23,999 nt of DNA from Actinomycetes bacterium (GTDB lineage Bacteria > Actinomycetota > Actinomycetes > Actinomycetales > Cellulomonadaceae), in assembly GCA_023460255.1 (NCBI GenBank), contig JAEWQZ010000174.1, positions 1 through 23,999 on the forward strand. Reading direction: 5' to 3'. Below, piece by piece: positions 1 through 7,468 of this stretch. The translations under genes and the position numbers were made by a program. The notes below the pieces were generated by a model that worked only from the letters and a program-made list of their open reading frames with translations, was not told the origin of the DNA and made no database searches. The first letter of the stretch is position 1; every line of letters starts with the position of its first letter.

Positions 1-35
1 GCCGCGATCAGCCCTGCGACGTCTCCGACCGACAT
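1..35 (-). CDS. DUF948-type membrane protein, N-terminal fragment (cut by window edge)
   Basis: Only the first 11 codons are in the window, reading MSVGDVAGLIA from an ATG at 33-35. A purine-rich ribosome binding site (GGAGGGA on the minus strand, 41-47) sits 5 nt upstream of the ATG, which supports a real start. In actinobacteria the gene just downstream of rpsD and before alaS usually encodes a small DUF948 protein with one N-terminal membrane helix, and these residues fit that N-terminus. The identification rests mainly on gene order, because so little of the protein is visible. It lies downstream of the rpsD hairpin, so it probably starts a separate transcription unit. Confidence 0.6.
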   Translation of the reverse strand, partial: MSVGDVAGLIA

Positions 36-116
36 CAGCGTCCCTCCAGCTCGTTGGTCCTGCGCTGTCCTGCGGCCCGAGACTACCGATCTCCGGCCGA
101 TGCTCCACCTACGCCG

Positions 117-146
117 ACGCCCCGCACCCGGTGGGGTGCGGGGCGT
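117..146 (-). terminator. hairpin terminator after rpsD
   Basis: A perfect 13-bp inverted repeat (117-129 pairs with 134-146, loop GGTG) begins 24 nt past the rpsD stop codon. No T-run follows it on the minus strand. That is common for high-GC actinobacterial terminators, so the call rests on stem strength and position. Confidence 0.75.
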
Positions 147-170
147 GGCGGACGCGGAGCGGCGTGCCGG

Positions 171-797
171 TCAGCGCGAGTAGAACTCGACGACCAGCTG
201 GACGTCGCAGGTCACGGGGACCTCGGCGCGCAGGGGCCGGCGGGTGAGCACCGCGGAGAGCTTCTCGAGCTGCACGTCGAGGTAGCCGGGCACGGCGGGC
301 AGGACGTCGCGGTGCGCGCCGGCGGCGGCGACCTGGAACTGGGCGCTGGCCTGGCTGCGCGGCTTGACCTGGATGGTCTGGCCGGGCTTCACCTGGAACG
401 ACGGGCGGTCGACGATCTTGCCGTCGACGAGGACGTGGCGGTGCACCACGACCTGGCGGGCCTGGAGCATCGTCCGGGCGAAGCCGGCGCGCAGGACGAG
501 CGCGTCGAGCCGCGTCTCGAGGAACTCGACGAGGGCCTCACCGGTCTGGCCGGGGGCCTTCTTCGCCACCTCGAACGCGCGGGCCATCTGCTTCTCGCGC
601 AGGGCGTACTGCGCGCGCAGGCGCTGCTTCTCGCGCAGCCGGACGGCGTAGTCGGACTCGGTCCGACGGCGGGCACGGCCGTGCTCGCCGGGCGGGTACG
701 GCCGCTTCTCGAAGTGCCGGACCGCCTTGGGGGTGAGGGCGATGCCGAGGGCGCGCGAGAGGCGCACCTGGCGACGCGCACGGGTCACCTTCGTCAT
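171..797 (-). CDS. rpsD: 30S ribosomal protein S4
   Basis: Encodes 208 aa, the normal length for S4, which binds 16S rRNA early in assembly of the small subunit. The N-terminal part carries the conserved FEKRPYPPGEHG stretch near residues 29-40. The S4 RNA-binding domain follows (about residues 95-160, beginning ETRLDALVLRAGFARTMLQARQ), and the protein ends in the typical VEFYSR. The Cys motif of zinc-binding S4 proteins is absent, so this is the zinc-independent form; the only cysteine is near the C-terminus. I chose the ATG at 795-797 because the protein then starts MTKVTRARRQ as in relatives; an upstream extension to 947 would add 50 residues without S4 homology. It stands alone rather than with rpsM/rpsK/rpoA, which is usual in this group of actinobacteria. 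Confidence 0.97.
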   Translation of the reverse strand: MTKVTRARRQVRLSRALGIALTPKAVRHFEKRPYPPGEHGRARRRTESDYAVRLREKQRLRAQYALREKQMARAFEVAKKAPGQTGEALVEFLETRLDALVLRAGFARTMLQARQVVVHRHVLVDGKIVDRPSFQVKPGQTIQVKPRSQASAQFQVAAAGAHRDVLPAVPGYLDVQLEKLSAVLTRRPLRAEVPVTCDVQLVVEFYSR

Positions 798-954
798 GGG
801 TACTGGTTCCTGTCGTCGTGGCACATCCCGCTGCGGAGGGTTCTCCGGCGGGAGTGGGACCGACCTTCGATGGTGCTGGCTGAGGTCCCCAGGTGGTCGA
901 CGCCGCGCTCGGAGCGCACCGCGACCGCGTCGTCCGCGGGCGGACAACCACGAG

Positions 955-960
955 ATCCTA
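955..960 (-). promoter_or_regulatory. candidate -10 box for rpsD
   Basis: TAGGAT on the minus strand fits the actinobacterial TANNNT -10 consensus. It lies in the 204-nt gap between the rarA stop and the rpsD start, and a transcript from it would have a leader of about 150 nt. I see no convincing -35. The rest of the gap (798-1001) holds no gene that I can support. Confidence 0.35.
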
Positions 961-1001
961 CCGCACCGGCGCCACGCCCCCTTGCGGGCACCCCGCTGCG
1001 G

Positions 1002-2366
1002 TCAGCCGCCGCGCAGGATCTGGCGGATCCGCTCGAGCCGCGCGCCGACCTCGCGCTCCTGGCCACGGTCGGACGGCTCGTAGTACCGGGCGTCCGCCAG
1101 CTCGTCCGGGGCGTACTGCTGCTGGGCCACGGCGTGCGGCTCGTCGTGCGCGTAGGTGTATCCCTGCCCGTGCCCGACCCGCTCGGCACCCGCGTAGTGC
1201 GCGTCCCGGAGGTGGGCGGGGACCGGGCCCGCCTTGCCCGTCCGGACGTCGGCGATCGCCCTGTCGATCGCCAGGTAGGAGGCGTTCGACTTCGGCGCCG
1301 TCGCCACGTGGATGACGGCCTCGGCGAGGATGAGCCGGGCCTCGGGCATCCCGATGAGGGCGACGGCCTGGGCGGCCGCGACGGCGGTCCTGAGTGCGGA
1401 CGGGTCGGCCATGCCGACCTCCTCGGCCGCCGCGATGACGATCCGGCGCGCGATGAACCGGGGGTCCTCCCCCGCCACCACCATCCGCGCCAGGTAGTGC
1501 AGCGCCGCGTCGACGTCCGAGCCCCGCATCGACTTGATGAACGCGCTCGCGACGTCGTAGTGCTGGTCGCCCGCCCGGTCGTACCGCACCGCCGCCACGT
1601 CCACGGCGCGCTCGACGGTGGGCAGGTCCACGACCGCAGCCCCGCCGTCGGCACCCTCGATCGCGGCGCCCGCCGCCGCCTCGAGGATCGTCAGCGCGCG
1701 GCGGCCGTCGCCGCCGGCCAGACGCACGAGGTGGGCCTCGGCGTCGTCCTCGAGCGTGGCCGCCCCACCCAGGCCGCGCTCGTCCGTCAGCGCCCGCCGG
1801 ACGAGCCCGCGCACGTCGTCGTCGGTCAGCGGACGCAGCGTGAGCAGGAGCGAGCGCGACAGCAGCGGCCCGTTGACCGAGAAGCTCGGGTTCTCGGTGG
1901 TCGCCGCGACCAGGGTCACCCACCGGTTCTCCACGCTCGGCAGCAGCGCGTCCTGCTGCGTCGTCGAGAACCTGTGCACCTCGTCGATGAACAGGACGGT
2001 CTCCGCGCCCCCGGTGGCGAGCCGGCGCCGCGCCTCCTCGACGACCGCGCGCACGTCCTTGACGCCCGACGCGACACCGGAGAGCTCGACGAACCGTCGG
2101 CCCGACGACGTGGCGACGAGGTACGCCAGCGTGGTCTTGCCCGTGCCCGGCGGGCCCCACAGGACGACCGACGACGGCGCCGCACGTCGGGCACCCTCGT
2201 CGGGCGGGTCGACCAGCCGCCGCAGCGGCGAGCCCGGCTCCAGGAGATGGTCCTGACCTGCGACCTCGTCGAGCGTGCGGGGGCGCATCCGGACCGCCAG
2301 TGGCGACGTCGCGCCGACGCCGGGCAGACCCTGCGCGGTCGAGCTCACGGCGTCGAACAGGTCCAT
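1002..2366 (-). CDS. rarA: replication-associated recombination protein A (RarA/MgsA AAA+ ATPase)
   Basis: Encodes 454 aa, the family's usual size. RarA is a cytoplasmic clamp-loader-like ATPase that acts at stalled or single-stranded replication forks. Visible motifs are Walker A GPPGTGKT (71-78), Walker B LFIDEV (125-130), sensor 1 ATTEN (155-159), an arginine-finger region around R171 (LLSRS) and sensor 2 GDGRRAL (219-225). The C-terminal half carries the MgsA tetramerisation signature, including DVASAFIKSMRGSD and a following IARRIVIAAAEEVGMADP stretch. The ATG at 2364-2366 gives the expected MDLFDA N-terminus but has no Shine-Dalgarno sequence. A TAGGCT box 6 nt upstream suggests a leaderless transcript. 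It lies upstream of rpsD on the same strand, a common actinobacterial order. Confidence 0.96.
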   Translation of the reverse strand: MDLFDAVSSTAQGLPGVGATSPLAVRMRPRTLDEVAGQDHLLEPGSPLRRLVDPPDEGARRAAPSSVVLWGPPGTGKTTLAYLVATSSGRRFVELSGVASGVKDVRAVVEEARRRLATGGAETVLFIDEVHRFSTTQQDALLPSVENRWVTLVAATTENPSFSVNGPLLSRSLLLTLRPLTDDDVRGLVRRALTDERGLGGAATLEDDAEAHLVRLAGGDGRRALTILEAAAGAAIEGADGGAAVVDLPTVERAVDVAAVRYDRAGDQHYDVASAFIKSMRGSDVDAALHYLARMVVAGEDPRFIARRIVIAAAEEVGMADPSALRTAVAAAQAVALIGMPEARLILAEAVIHVATAPKSNASYLAIDRAIADVRTGKAGPVPAHLRDAHYAGAERVGHGQGYTYAHDEPHAVAQQQYAPDELADARYYEPSDRGQEREVGARLERIRQILRGG

Positions 2367-2372
2367 GCCCGC

Positions 2373-2378
2373 AGCCTA
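2373..2378 (-). promoter_or_regulatory. rarA: candidate -10 box for a leaderless rarA transcript
   Basis: TAGGCT on the minus strand ends 6 nt before the A of the rarA ATG. That is the spacing expected if transcription starts on the start codon itself. There is no ribosome binding site in front of the ATG, which agrees with this reading. No clear -35 is visible. Confidence 0.4.
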
Positions 2379-2450
2379 CGCACGCCCGCCGACGGTCCCG
2401 CCCGCGGGATACGGTGCGCCGCCGAGGTGCCGGACAGGCCCGCGACCTGG

Positions 2451-2456
2451 GATGCT
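2451..2456 (+). promoter_or_regulatory. possible -10 box for the MMPL gene
   Basis: GATGCT ends 6 nt before the GTG start at 2463, and no good ribosome binding site is visible. A leaderless transcript is therefore possible here as well, facing the leaderless-type rarA start across a 96-nt divergent gap. The match to the TANNNT consensus is imperfect. Confidence 0.25.
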
Positions 2457-2462
2457 GCGAAC

Positions 2463-4697
2463 GTGTTCGACTCCCTCGGTCGCGTGATCGCCCGCCGCCC
2501 GTGGACCACGATCCTCGTCTGGGCCGTCGTCGCGGCCGGCAGCTTCGCCCTCGCCGTGGCGGGCGTCGGTGGCGAGTCGATCTTCGACCGTCTGACCACC
2601 GGCGCGCCCGGTGTCCCCGGTTCCGAGAGCGACGCGGGCGAGGAGATCCTCGCCGAGGCGTCGACAGCGGGGCCGAGCCTGACCCTCGCGGTCCGCGGCG
2701 TCGACCCGCGCTCGACGGACCTCTCCCGGCCGCTCGGTGCCCTGCGGGCAGACCTCGCGGACGTGCCCGGCGTGGCGAGCGTGATCGACCCCTTCGTCGT
2801 GCCCGAGGGCCCCGAGAGCCCGGCCGCGGCACCGCTCGTCGCCGCCGACGGCGACGGGTTCCTCGTCGTCGTCGAGCTCGAGGACGAGCTCGGAGCCGGG
2901 GCGTCCGACCGGGCCCTCGACGCCGTCGCGCGCCTCCTGCGGGCGGCCCCCGCCGAGCTGTCCACCGCCGGCCTGCAGGTGACCGGGCAGGTCGGCGGCA
3001 CCTCCCTGATCGTCGAGGAGATCACCAGCCAGGTCGAGGAGGACCTGCGGGTCGGCGAGACGGTCTCGCTGCCCGTCGCCCTCGTCGTCATGGTGCTGGT
3101 CTTCGGCGGCTTCCTCGCCGCGGGCATGCCCCTGGCGGGCGCGCTGGCCTCCATCGCCGTCGGGCTCGGCGGCGTGTACGGGCTCTCCTACGTGCTCGAC
3201 CTCGACGCGAGCGTGGTCAACGTCGTCACGGTCCTGGGGCTCGGCCTGTCGATCGACTACGGCCTGCTCATCGTCTCCCGGTTCCGTGAGGAGCTGCGCG
3301 CCCTCGTCGACAGCGACGACGGGGCTGCCGTCCGCCGCCGGCGTGGCGACGGCGCGGTCGCGGAGGCGCTCGGGACCACCATGCGCACCGCCGGCCGGAC
3401 CGTCGCGTTCTCGGCGCTCACCGTCGCGATCTCCGTCTCCGGGCTGGTGGTCTTCGAGCCGGACATCCTGCGCGGGTTCGGCACCGCCGGGGCCCTGGTG
3501 GTCGTCGTCGCGCTCGCGACGGCGCTGACCCTGGTCCCCGCCGTCCTGCGGCTCGCCGGCCGCAGACTCCTCAAGCCGGGGCTCATCGGGCGCGTGCCCG
3601 GCGTGCGCGCGCTCCTGCGGCGCACCGGCGACGTCGCGTCCGCCGAGGGCCTGTTCTCCGGGCTGGCCGGTCGCGTCCAGCGGCACCCGTGGCTCGTGCT
3701 CCTCGGCTCCCTCGGTGTCCTGGCGCTGCTTGCGGCGCCCGCGGCCGGGCTGCACCTGCGCAACTCCACGATCGAGCTGCTGCCGGACGGCTCGGACCAG
3801 CGGGCCTACGTCGAGGAGATCGCCACGCAGTACCCGGGGTCGGCCGCGGCGTCCGTCCGCGTGGTGGCGCAGGCGTCGGTGGAGGACGTCGCGCGGTGGA
3901 GCCGCGAGGTCGCCGCACTGCCCGGTGTCGCCTCCGTGGACCCCCCGGCACCGGTCGGCTCGTACGTGTACCTCGGGGTCCGCCCGGAGTCGGAGGACCC
4001 CGGCGGGCGGCAGGCGTCGGACGTGGTGGCGGAGGTGCGCGACCTGGAGTCGCCCTTCCCCGTGTGGGTCACGGGCCAGGCCGCGAACCAGATCGACTTC
4101 GTGGGCGCCCTGACCGACCGTGTCTGGTGGGCCGTCGGGATCGTGGCGACCGCCACCCTCGCGCTCCTGTTCCTCATGACCGGCTCGGTGCTCGTGCCGA
4201 TCAAGGCCCTGCTCACCAACGTGGTCTCCCTGTCGGCGACGGTCGGCGTGCTCGTCTGGGGCTTCCAGGACGGCCACCTGGAGGGCCTCCTCGGCTTCCG
4301 CTCCACGGGCGGCATCGAGACGTACGTCCTCGCGCTGGTGCTGGCCTTCGGCTTCGGCCTCGCGATGGACTACGAGGTCTTCCTGCTGTCGCGCATCAAG
4401 GAGCAGCACGACGCGGGCCTCGACAACGACGCGGCGGTGCGGCTCGGCCTCCAGCGCTCGGGGCGCATCATCACGTCGGCGGCGGCCATCGTCATCGTCG
4501 TGTTCCTGGGCTTCATCCTCGGCAAGCTGCTCGTCATCAAGGAGGTCGGCTTCTCCCTGGCGGTGGCGGTGCTCATCGACGCGACCCTGGTGCGGATGCT
4601 GCTCGTGCCCGCGACGATGACGCTCCTCGGCCGGGCCAACTGGTGGGCACCGCGGCCCCTGCGGCGCCTGCACGACCGCCTCGGCCTGGTGCACTGA
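2463..4697 (+). CDS. MMPL/RND-family membrane transporter
   Basis: Encodes 744 aa from a GTG at 2463. The MMPL family exports lipids or other hydrophobic molecules across the cytoplasmic membrane using the proton gradient. The protein has two homologous halves. Each has one transmembrane helix, a large external loop, then a helix bundle (first helix about 17-38, first loop to about 200; second half from about residue 400). Each half has the Asp-Tyr pair that acts as proton relay in MmpL3: D265-Y266 in LSIDYGLL and D636-Y637 in LAMDYEVFL. The family motif TAGRTVAFSALTV follows the first bundle. The cargo cannot be told from sequence. The reading frame stays open far upstream, but that stretch only mirrors rpsD and rarA. 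The gene is divergent from rarA and is followed 7 nt later by a small membrane protein gene. Confidence 0.92.
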   Translation: MFDSLGRVIARRPWTTILVWAVVAAGSFALAVAGVGGESIFDRLTTGAPGVPGSESDAGEEILAEASTAGPSLTLAVRGVDPRSTDLSRPLGALRADLADVPGVASVIDPFVVPEGPESPAAAPLVAADGDGFLVVVELEDELGAGASDRALDAVARLLRAAPAELSTAGLQVTGQVGGTSLIVEEITSQVEEDLRVGETVSLPVALVVMVLVFGGFLAAGMPLAGALASIAVGLGGVYGLSYVLDLDASVVNVVTVLGLGLSIDYGLLIVSRFREELRALVDSDDGAAVRRRRGDGAVAEALGTTMRTAGRTVAFSALTVAISVSGLVVFEPDILRGFGTAGALVVVVALATALTLVPAVLRLAGRRLLKPGLIGRVPGVRALLRRTGDVASAEGLFSGLAGRVQRHPWLVLLGSLGVLALLAAPAAGLHLRNSTIELLPDGSDQRAYVEEIATQYPGSAAASVRVVAQASVEDVARWSREVAALPGVASVDPPAPVGSYVYLGVRPESEDPGGRQASDVVAEVRDLESPFPVWVTGQAANQIDFVGALTDRVWWAVGIVATATLALLFLMTGSVLVPIKALLTNVVSLSATVGVLVWGFQDGHLEGLLGFRSTGGIETYVLALVLAFGFGLAMDYEVFLLSRIKEQHDAGLDNDAAVRLGLQRSGRIITSAAAIVIVVFLGFILGKLLVIKEVGFSLAVAVLIDATLVRMLLVPATMTLLGRANWWAPRPLRRLHDRLGLVH

Positions 4698-4704
4698 GGG
4701 CACC

Positions 4705-5124
4705 GTGGTCCGTCCACTGCTCAACCTCGTCGCGGGTGTCGTCCTCGCGTTCGCCGTCGTACGCGTCGTCATGCCCCGCTCCCACCGCGAGTCGCCCGTG
4801 GCGTTCCTGCTTCGCAGGGCCCAGTGGCTGTCCGTGGCTGCGGGGGTCGTGGTGGGGTACCTGCTGCTCCTGTGCGTCGTCGCGCTCAACCTCGGCGGCG
4901 TCCCGGACCGTCGGGGCATGCTGGCCTACATCTGGCTGGTCGTCGCCGTCGGTGGCGCCGTGCCGATGCTGCGCTCCGCGTGGCGCCGCGTGGGTGCGGC
5001 GCGACGGGAGTCCGAGCAGGACGCCCGGCGCGCCGCCGGCCTCCCGCGCATCGAGAACGCCGACGCCCCCGCACCGCCCCACCGAGGCCTGCACGGAGAG
5101 GTGCCACCGCCCCGCCGCTGGTGA
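4705..5124 (+). CDS. small integral membrane protein of unknown function
   Basis: Encodes 139 aa from a GTG at 4705, seven bases after the MMPL stop codon, so it is very likely co-transcribed with the transporter. I see three hydrophobic segments, at about residues 5-23, 42-64 and 72-94. A basic, polar C-terminal tail rich in Arg, Ala and Pro follows. No catalytic or family motif is recognisable to me. The tight spacing suggests an accessory or simply co-expressed protein for the MMPL transporter, but that is inference. It ends 5 nt before the aspS stop codon on the opposite strand, so the two converging genes have no room for a separate intergenic terminator. Confidence 0.75.
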   Translation: MVRPLLNLVAGVVLAFAVVRVVMPRSHRESPVAFLLRRAQWLSVAAGVVVGYLLLLCVVALNLGGVPDRRGMLAYIWLVVAVGGAVPMLRSAWRRVGAARRESEQDARRAAGLPRIENADAPAPPHRGLHGEVPPPRRW

Positions 5125-5129
5125 GGGCC

Positions 5130-6908
5130 TCAGGCCGTAGGCGCCTGCTCCGGCTTCACAGGGACCGCGTCGACGCCCGCCTCCTTGCGCTGCTGGGCGG
5201 TGATGGGCGCCGGCGCGCCGGTCAGCGGGTCGTACCCGCCACCCGACTTGGGGAAGGCGATGACGTCCCGGATCGAGTCCGACCGCGTCAGGAGCGTGAG
5301 GATCCGGTCCCAGCCGAAGGCGATCCCGCCGTGCGGCGGGGCGCCGTACGCGAAGGCGTCGAGGAACCAGCCGAACCGCCGCTGCACCTCGTCGGGCCCG
5401 AGCCCCATGACGTCGAAGACCCGCTGCTGGACGTCCTTGCGGTGGATACGGATCGACCCGCCGCCGATCTCGTTGCCGTTGCAGACGATGTCGTAGGCGT
5501 AGGCCAGCGCGTTGCCCGGGTCCTCCTCGAACCTGTCGACCCACTCCGGGGTGGGCGAGGTGAACGCGTGGTGCACAGCCGTCCACGACCCGCCGCCGAC
5601 GGCGACGTCGTCGTCCTCCCCCGTCGGCTTGAACAGCGGGGCGTCGACGACCCAGACGAACGACCACTCGTCCTCGTCGATCAAGCCGCCACGACGGCCG
5701 ATCTCCAGCCGTGCCGCGCCGAGCAGGGCCCGTGCCTCGGACGCCTTCCCGGCGGCGAAGAAGACGGCGTCGCCGGGGCTGGCGCCCACCGCCGCCACCA
5801 GGCCGGCCCGCTCCGTCTCCGACAGGTTCTTGGCGACCGGGCCCGCGAGCTCGCCGTCCTCGGCGACGGTCACGTACGCGAGGCCCTTCGCGCCGCGCTG
5901 CTTCGCCCACTCCTGCCAGGCGTCGAACCCGCGTCGCGGCGTCGACGCCCCGCCGGGCTGCACGACGGCGCCGACGTACGGGGCCTGGAAGACGCGGAAC
6001 GGGGTGTCGCGGAAGTACTCGGTGAGGTCCACCAGCTCCAGGCCGAACCGCAGGTCGGGCTTGTCGGTGCCGTAGCGCGCCATGGCGTCCGCGTACGTCA
6101 TCCGGGCGATGGGCGTCGGGATCCGGTAGTCGATGAGGTCCCACAGCGCGACGAGGACCTGCTCGGCGACGGCGATGACGTCGTCCTGCTCGACGAAGCT
6201 CATCTCGACGTCGAGCTGGGTGAACTCCGGCTGCCGGTCCGCGCGGAAGTCCTCGTCCCGGTAGCAGCGGGCGATCTGGTAGTACCGCTCGAGGCCGCCG
6301 ACCATGAGCAGCTGCTTGAACAGCTGCGGCGACTGCGGCAGCGCGTACCAGGAGCCCGGCGCGAGGCGTGCCGGCACGACGAAGTCGCGGGCGCCCTCGG
6401 GGGTGGAGATGGTCAGCGTCGGCGTCTCCACCTCGACGAAGTCCTGCGCGTCGAGGACGGCGCGCGCGGCGGCGTTGACCTTGGCGCGCAGCCGCATCGC
6501 GTGCGCCGTGCGGGGGCGGCGCAGGTCGAGGTAGCGGTACTTCATCCGCGCCTCCTCGCCCACCGCCTCGTCGAGCGCCGACGAGACCTGGAAGGGCAGC
6601 GGCGCCGACTCGTTGAGCACGACGACCTCGTCGGCCCTGACCTCGACCTCACCGGTCGAGAGGTTCGGGTTCTCGTTGCCCTCGGGGCGCAGGCCGACGA
6701 CGCCGGTCACCTTCAGCACGTACTCGGCCCGCAGCCCGTGGGCGACCGCCTCGTCCCGGATGACCACCTGTGCGACGCCCGACGCGTCCCGCAGGTCGAT
6801 GAACGCCACCCCGCCGTGATCCCGGCGCCGGTCGACCCAGCCGGTGAGCGTCACGGTCTGGCCGGAGTGCTCGGCTCGCAGCGAGCCGGCGGTGTGGGTG
6901 CGCAGCAC
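5130..6908 (-). CDS. aspS: aspartyl-tRNA synthetase, bacterial type (probably non-discriminating, AspRS/ND)
   Basis: Encodes 592 aa, typical of bacterial AspRS, a class II enzyme that charges tRNA-Asp. Domains in order are an N-terminal OB-fold anticodon-binding domain (about 1-105), the class II catalytic core with motif 2 around 213-232 (CYRDEDFRADRQPEFTQ), the inserted GAD domain in the middle, and motif 3 GGIAFGWDRI at 527-536 (R535 contacts ATP). H31, in RRRDHGG, is the residue found in non-discriminating AspRS enzymes such as those of Pseudomonas and Mycobacterium, where E. coli has Leu. Such enzymes also make Asp-tRNA-Asn, which GatCAB then amidates. The start is the GTG at 6906-6908, giving the expected LRTHTAG N-terminus, with AAGGAA upstream; a longer in-frame extension to 7103 lacks homology. 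Confidence 0.96.
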   Translation of the reverse strand: MLRTHTAGSLRAEHSGQTVTLTGWVDRRRDHGGVAFIDLRDASGVAQVVIRDEAVAHGLRAEYVLKVTGVVGLRPEGNENPNLSTGEVEVRADEVVVLNESAPLPFQVSSALDEAVGEEARMKYRYLDLRRPRTAHAMRLRAKVNAAARAVLDAQDFVEVETPTLTISTPEGARDFVVPARLAPGSWYALPQSPQLFKQLLMVGGLERYYQIARCYRDEDFRADRQPEFTQLDVEMSFVEQDDVIAVAEQVLVALWDLIDYRIPTPIARMTYADAMARYGTDKPDLRFGLELVDLTEYFRDTPFRVFQAPYVGAVVQPGGASTPRRGFDAWQEWAKQRGAKGLAYVTVAEDGELAGPVAKNLSETERAGLVAAVGASPGDAVFFAAGKASEARALLGAARLEIGRRGGLIDEDEWSFVWVVDAPLFKPTGEDDDVAVGGGSWTAVHHAFTSPTPEWVDRFEEDPGNALAYAYDIVCNGNEIGGGSIRIHRKDVQQRVFDVMGLGPDEVQRRFGWFLDAFAYGAPPHGGIAFGWDRILTLLTRSDSIRDVIAFPKSGGGYDPLTGAPAPITAQQRKEAGVDAVPVKPEQAPTA

Positions 6909-6955
6909 GAAGGGTTCCTTCCGGGGACGACACGGCGCCGACCGGCGCGCGGACG

Positions 6956-6961
6956 AGTCTA
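6956..6961 (-). promoter_or_regulatory. aspS: candidate -10 box for aspS
   Basis: TAGACT on the minus strand matches the TANNNT -10 pattern and lies 47 nt upstream of the GTG start, giving a leader of about 40 nt. No convincing -35 is seen. It is in the 197-nt divergent gap between aspS and the WXG100-like gene, which otherwise shows only a short direct repeat (GTACCG, twice, about 20 nt apart near 7027 and 7047). Confidence 0.35.
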
Positions 6962-7105
6962 GTGGGCGCAGCGCAGGCCCGGTCGTGCCCGTTCCCCCGC
7001 GGCCGGAGCACCGTCCCGCGCGATCATGTACCGACAAGTGCCCACGTACCGGCGCAGGACGTGGCAAGGTATCCCCGTCCGCCGACCACATGAAGGAGCA
7101 CACTG

Positions 7106-7405
7106 ATGGCGCTGACCGCCGAACTCTCGACCCTCGAGGCCCTCTACAACACGCTCAAGACGAACGTGTCGGCCGCCCACCAGATCCAGGTCTCCACGGA
7201 CTCGAGCCTCGACCAGGCCATCTGGGACACGCCGAACGCGAAGGAGTTCCGCGAGGCGTGGCTGGCGTTCAAGCCGCACCTGCTGAAGTTCGAGGAGACC
7301 CTCGCCGCGGCGGCGACGGACGTCGCGAACAACCACAACAACAACGCTCTGGTCAACGGCGTGACGGACGCTCCCACCCTGGCTGCTGTGACGCCGGTCG
7401 CCTGA
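7106..7405 (+). CDS. WXG100-like helical-hairpin protein (possible T7SS substrate or partner)
   Basis: Encodes 99 aa, the length of ESAT-6/CFP-10 proteins. It reads as two amphipathic helices joined by a turn around IWDTPNAKEFREAW (about residues 38-51). The turn has the Trp of the WXG motif, but WDT replaces W-x-G. The C-terminal tail (HNNNALVNG onward) has no Tyr, so the YxxxD/E T7SS export signal is absent. It could be a non-exported partner, or be unrelated in function. The start is well supported by GAAGGAG at 7092-7098, 7 nt before the ATG. It is a single-gene unit, divergent from aspS and convergent with the lipoprotein/DUF6571 group, with a strong terminator directly after it. I infer the T7SS link from fold and neighbourhood, not from a diagnostic motif. 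Confidence 0.7.
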   Translation: MALTAELSTLEALYNTLKTNVSAAHQIQVSTDSSLDQAIWDTPNAKEFREAWLAFKPHLLKFEETLAAAATDVANNHNNNALVNGVTDAPTLAAVTPVA

Positions 7406-7420
7406 TCAGGCACCGTTCCT

Positions 7421-7460
7421 GACGAGGGGCCCCGGGCCGGTCGGTCCGGGGCCCCTCGTC
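7421..7460. terminator. bidirectional hairpin terminator
   Basis: A perfect 15-bp inverted repeat, 7421-7435 pairing with 7446-7460, has a 10-nt loop. It sits between the stop of the WXG100-like gene (7405, plus strand) and the stop of the lipoprotein gene (7469, minus strand), so it can end transcription from both sides. There is no U-tract on either side. Confidence 0.88.
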
Positions 7461-7468
7461 ATGCACGA

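Noticed and set aside
54..2462. Plus-strand reading frame open from 54 and continuous with the MMPL gene, suggesting a giant N-terminal extension.
   Set aside because: It lies opposite rpsD and rarA, whose protein families are certain, and its translation is Arg/Gly-rich without any domain. The MMPL family begins at the GTG at 2463.
2376..4919. Long minus-strand open frame opposite the MMPL gene.
   Set aside because: Its product is Asp/Arg/His/Gly-rich with no fold pattern, while the plus strand encodes paired RND helices and Asp-Tyr motifs.
6909..7105. Two GTACCG direct repeats and a GGTATC box upstream of the WXG100-like gene, considered as promoter or operator.
   Set aside because: The repeats are only 6 bp and the box fits the -10 consensus poorly, so no promoter is claimed for this gene.
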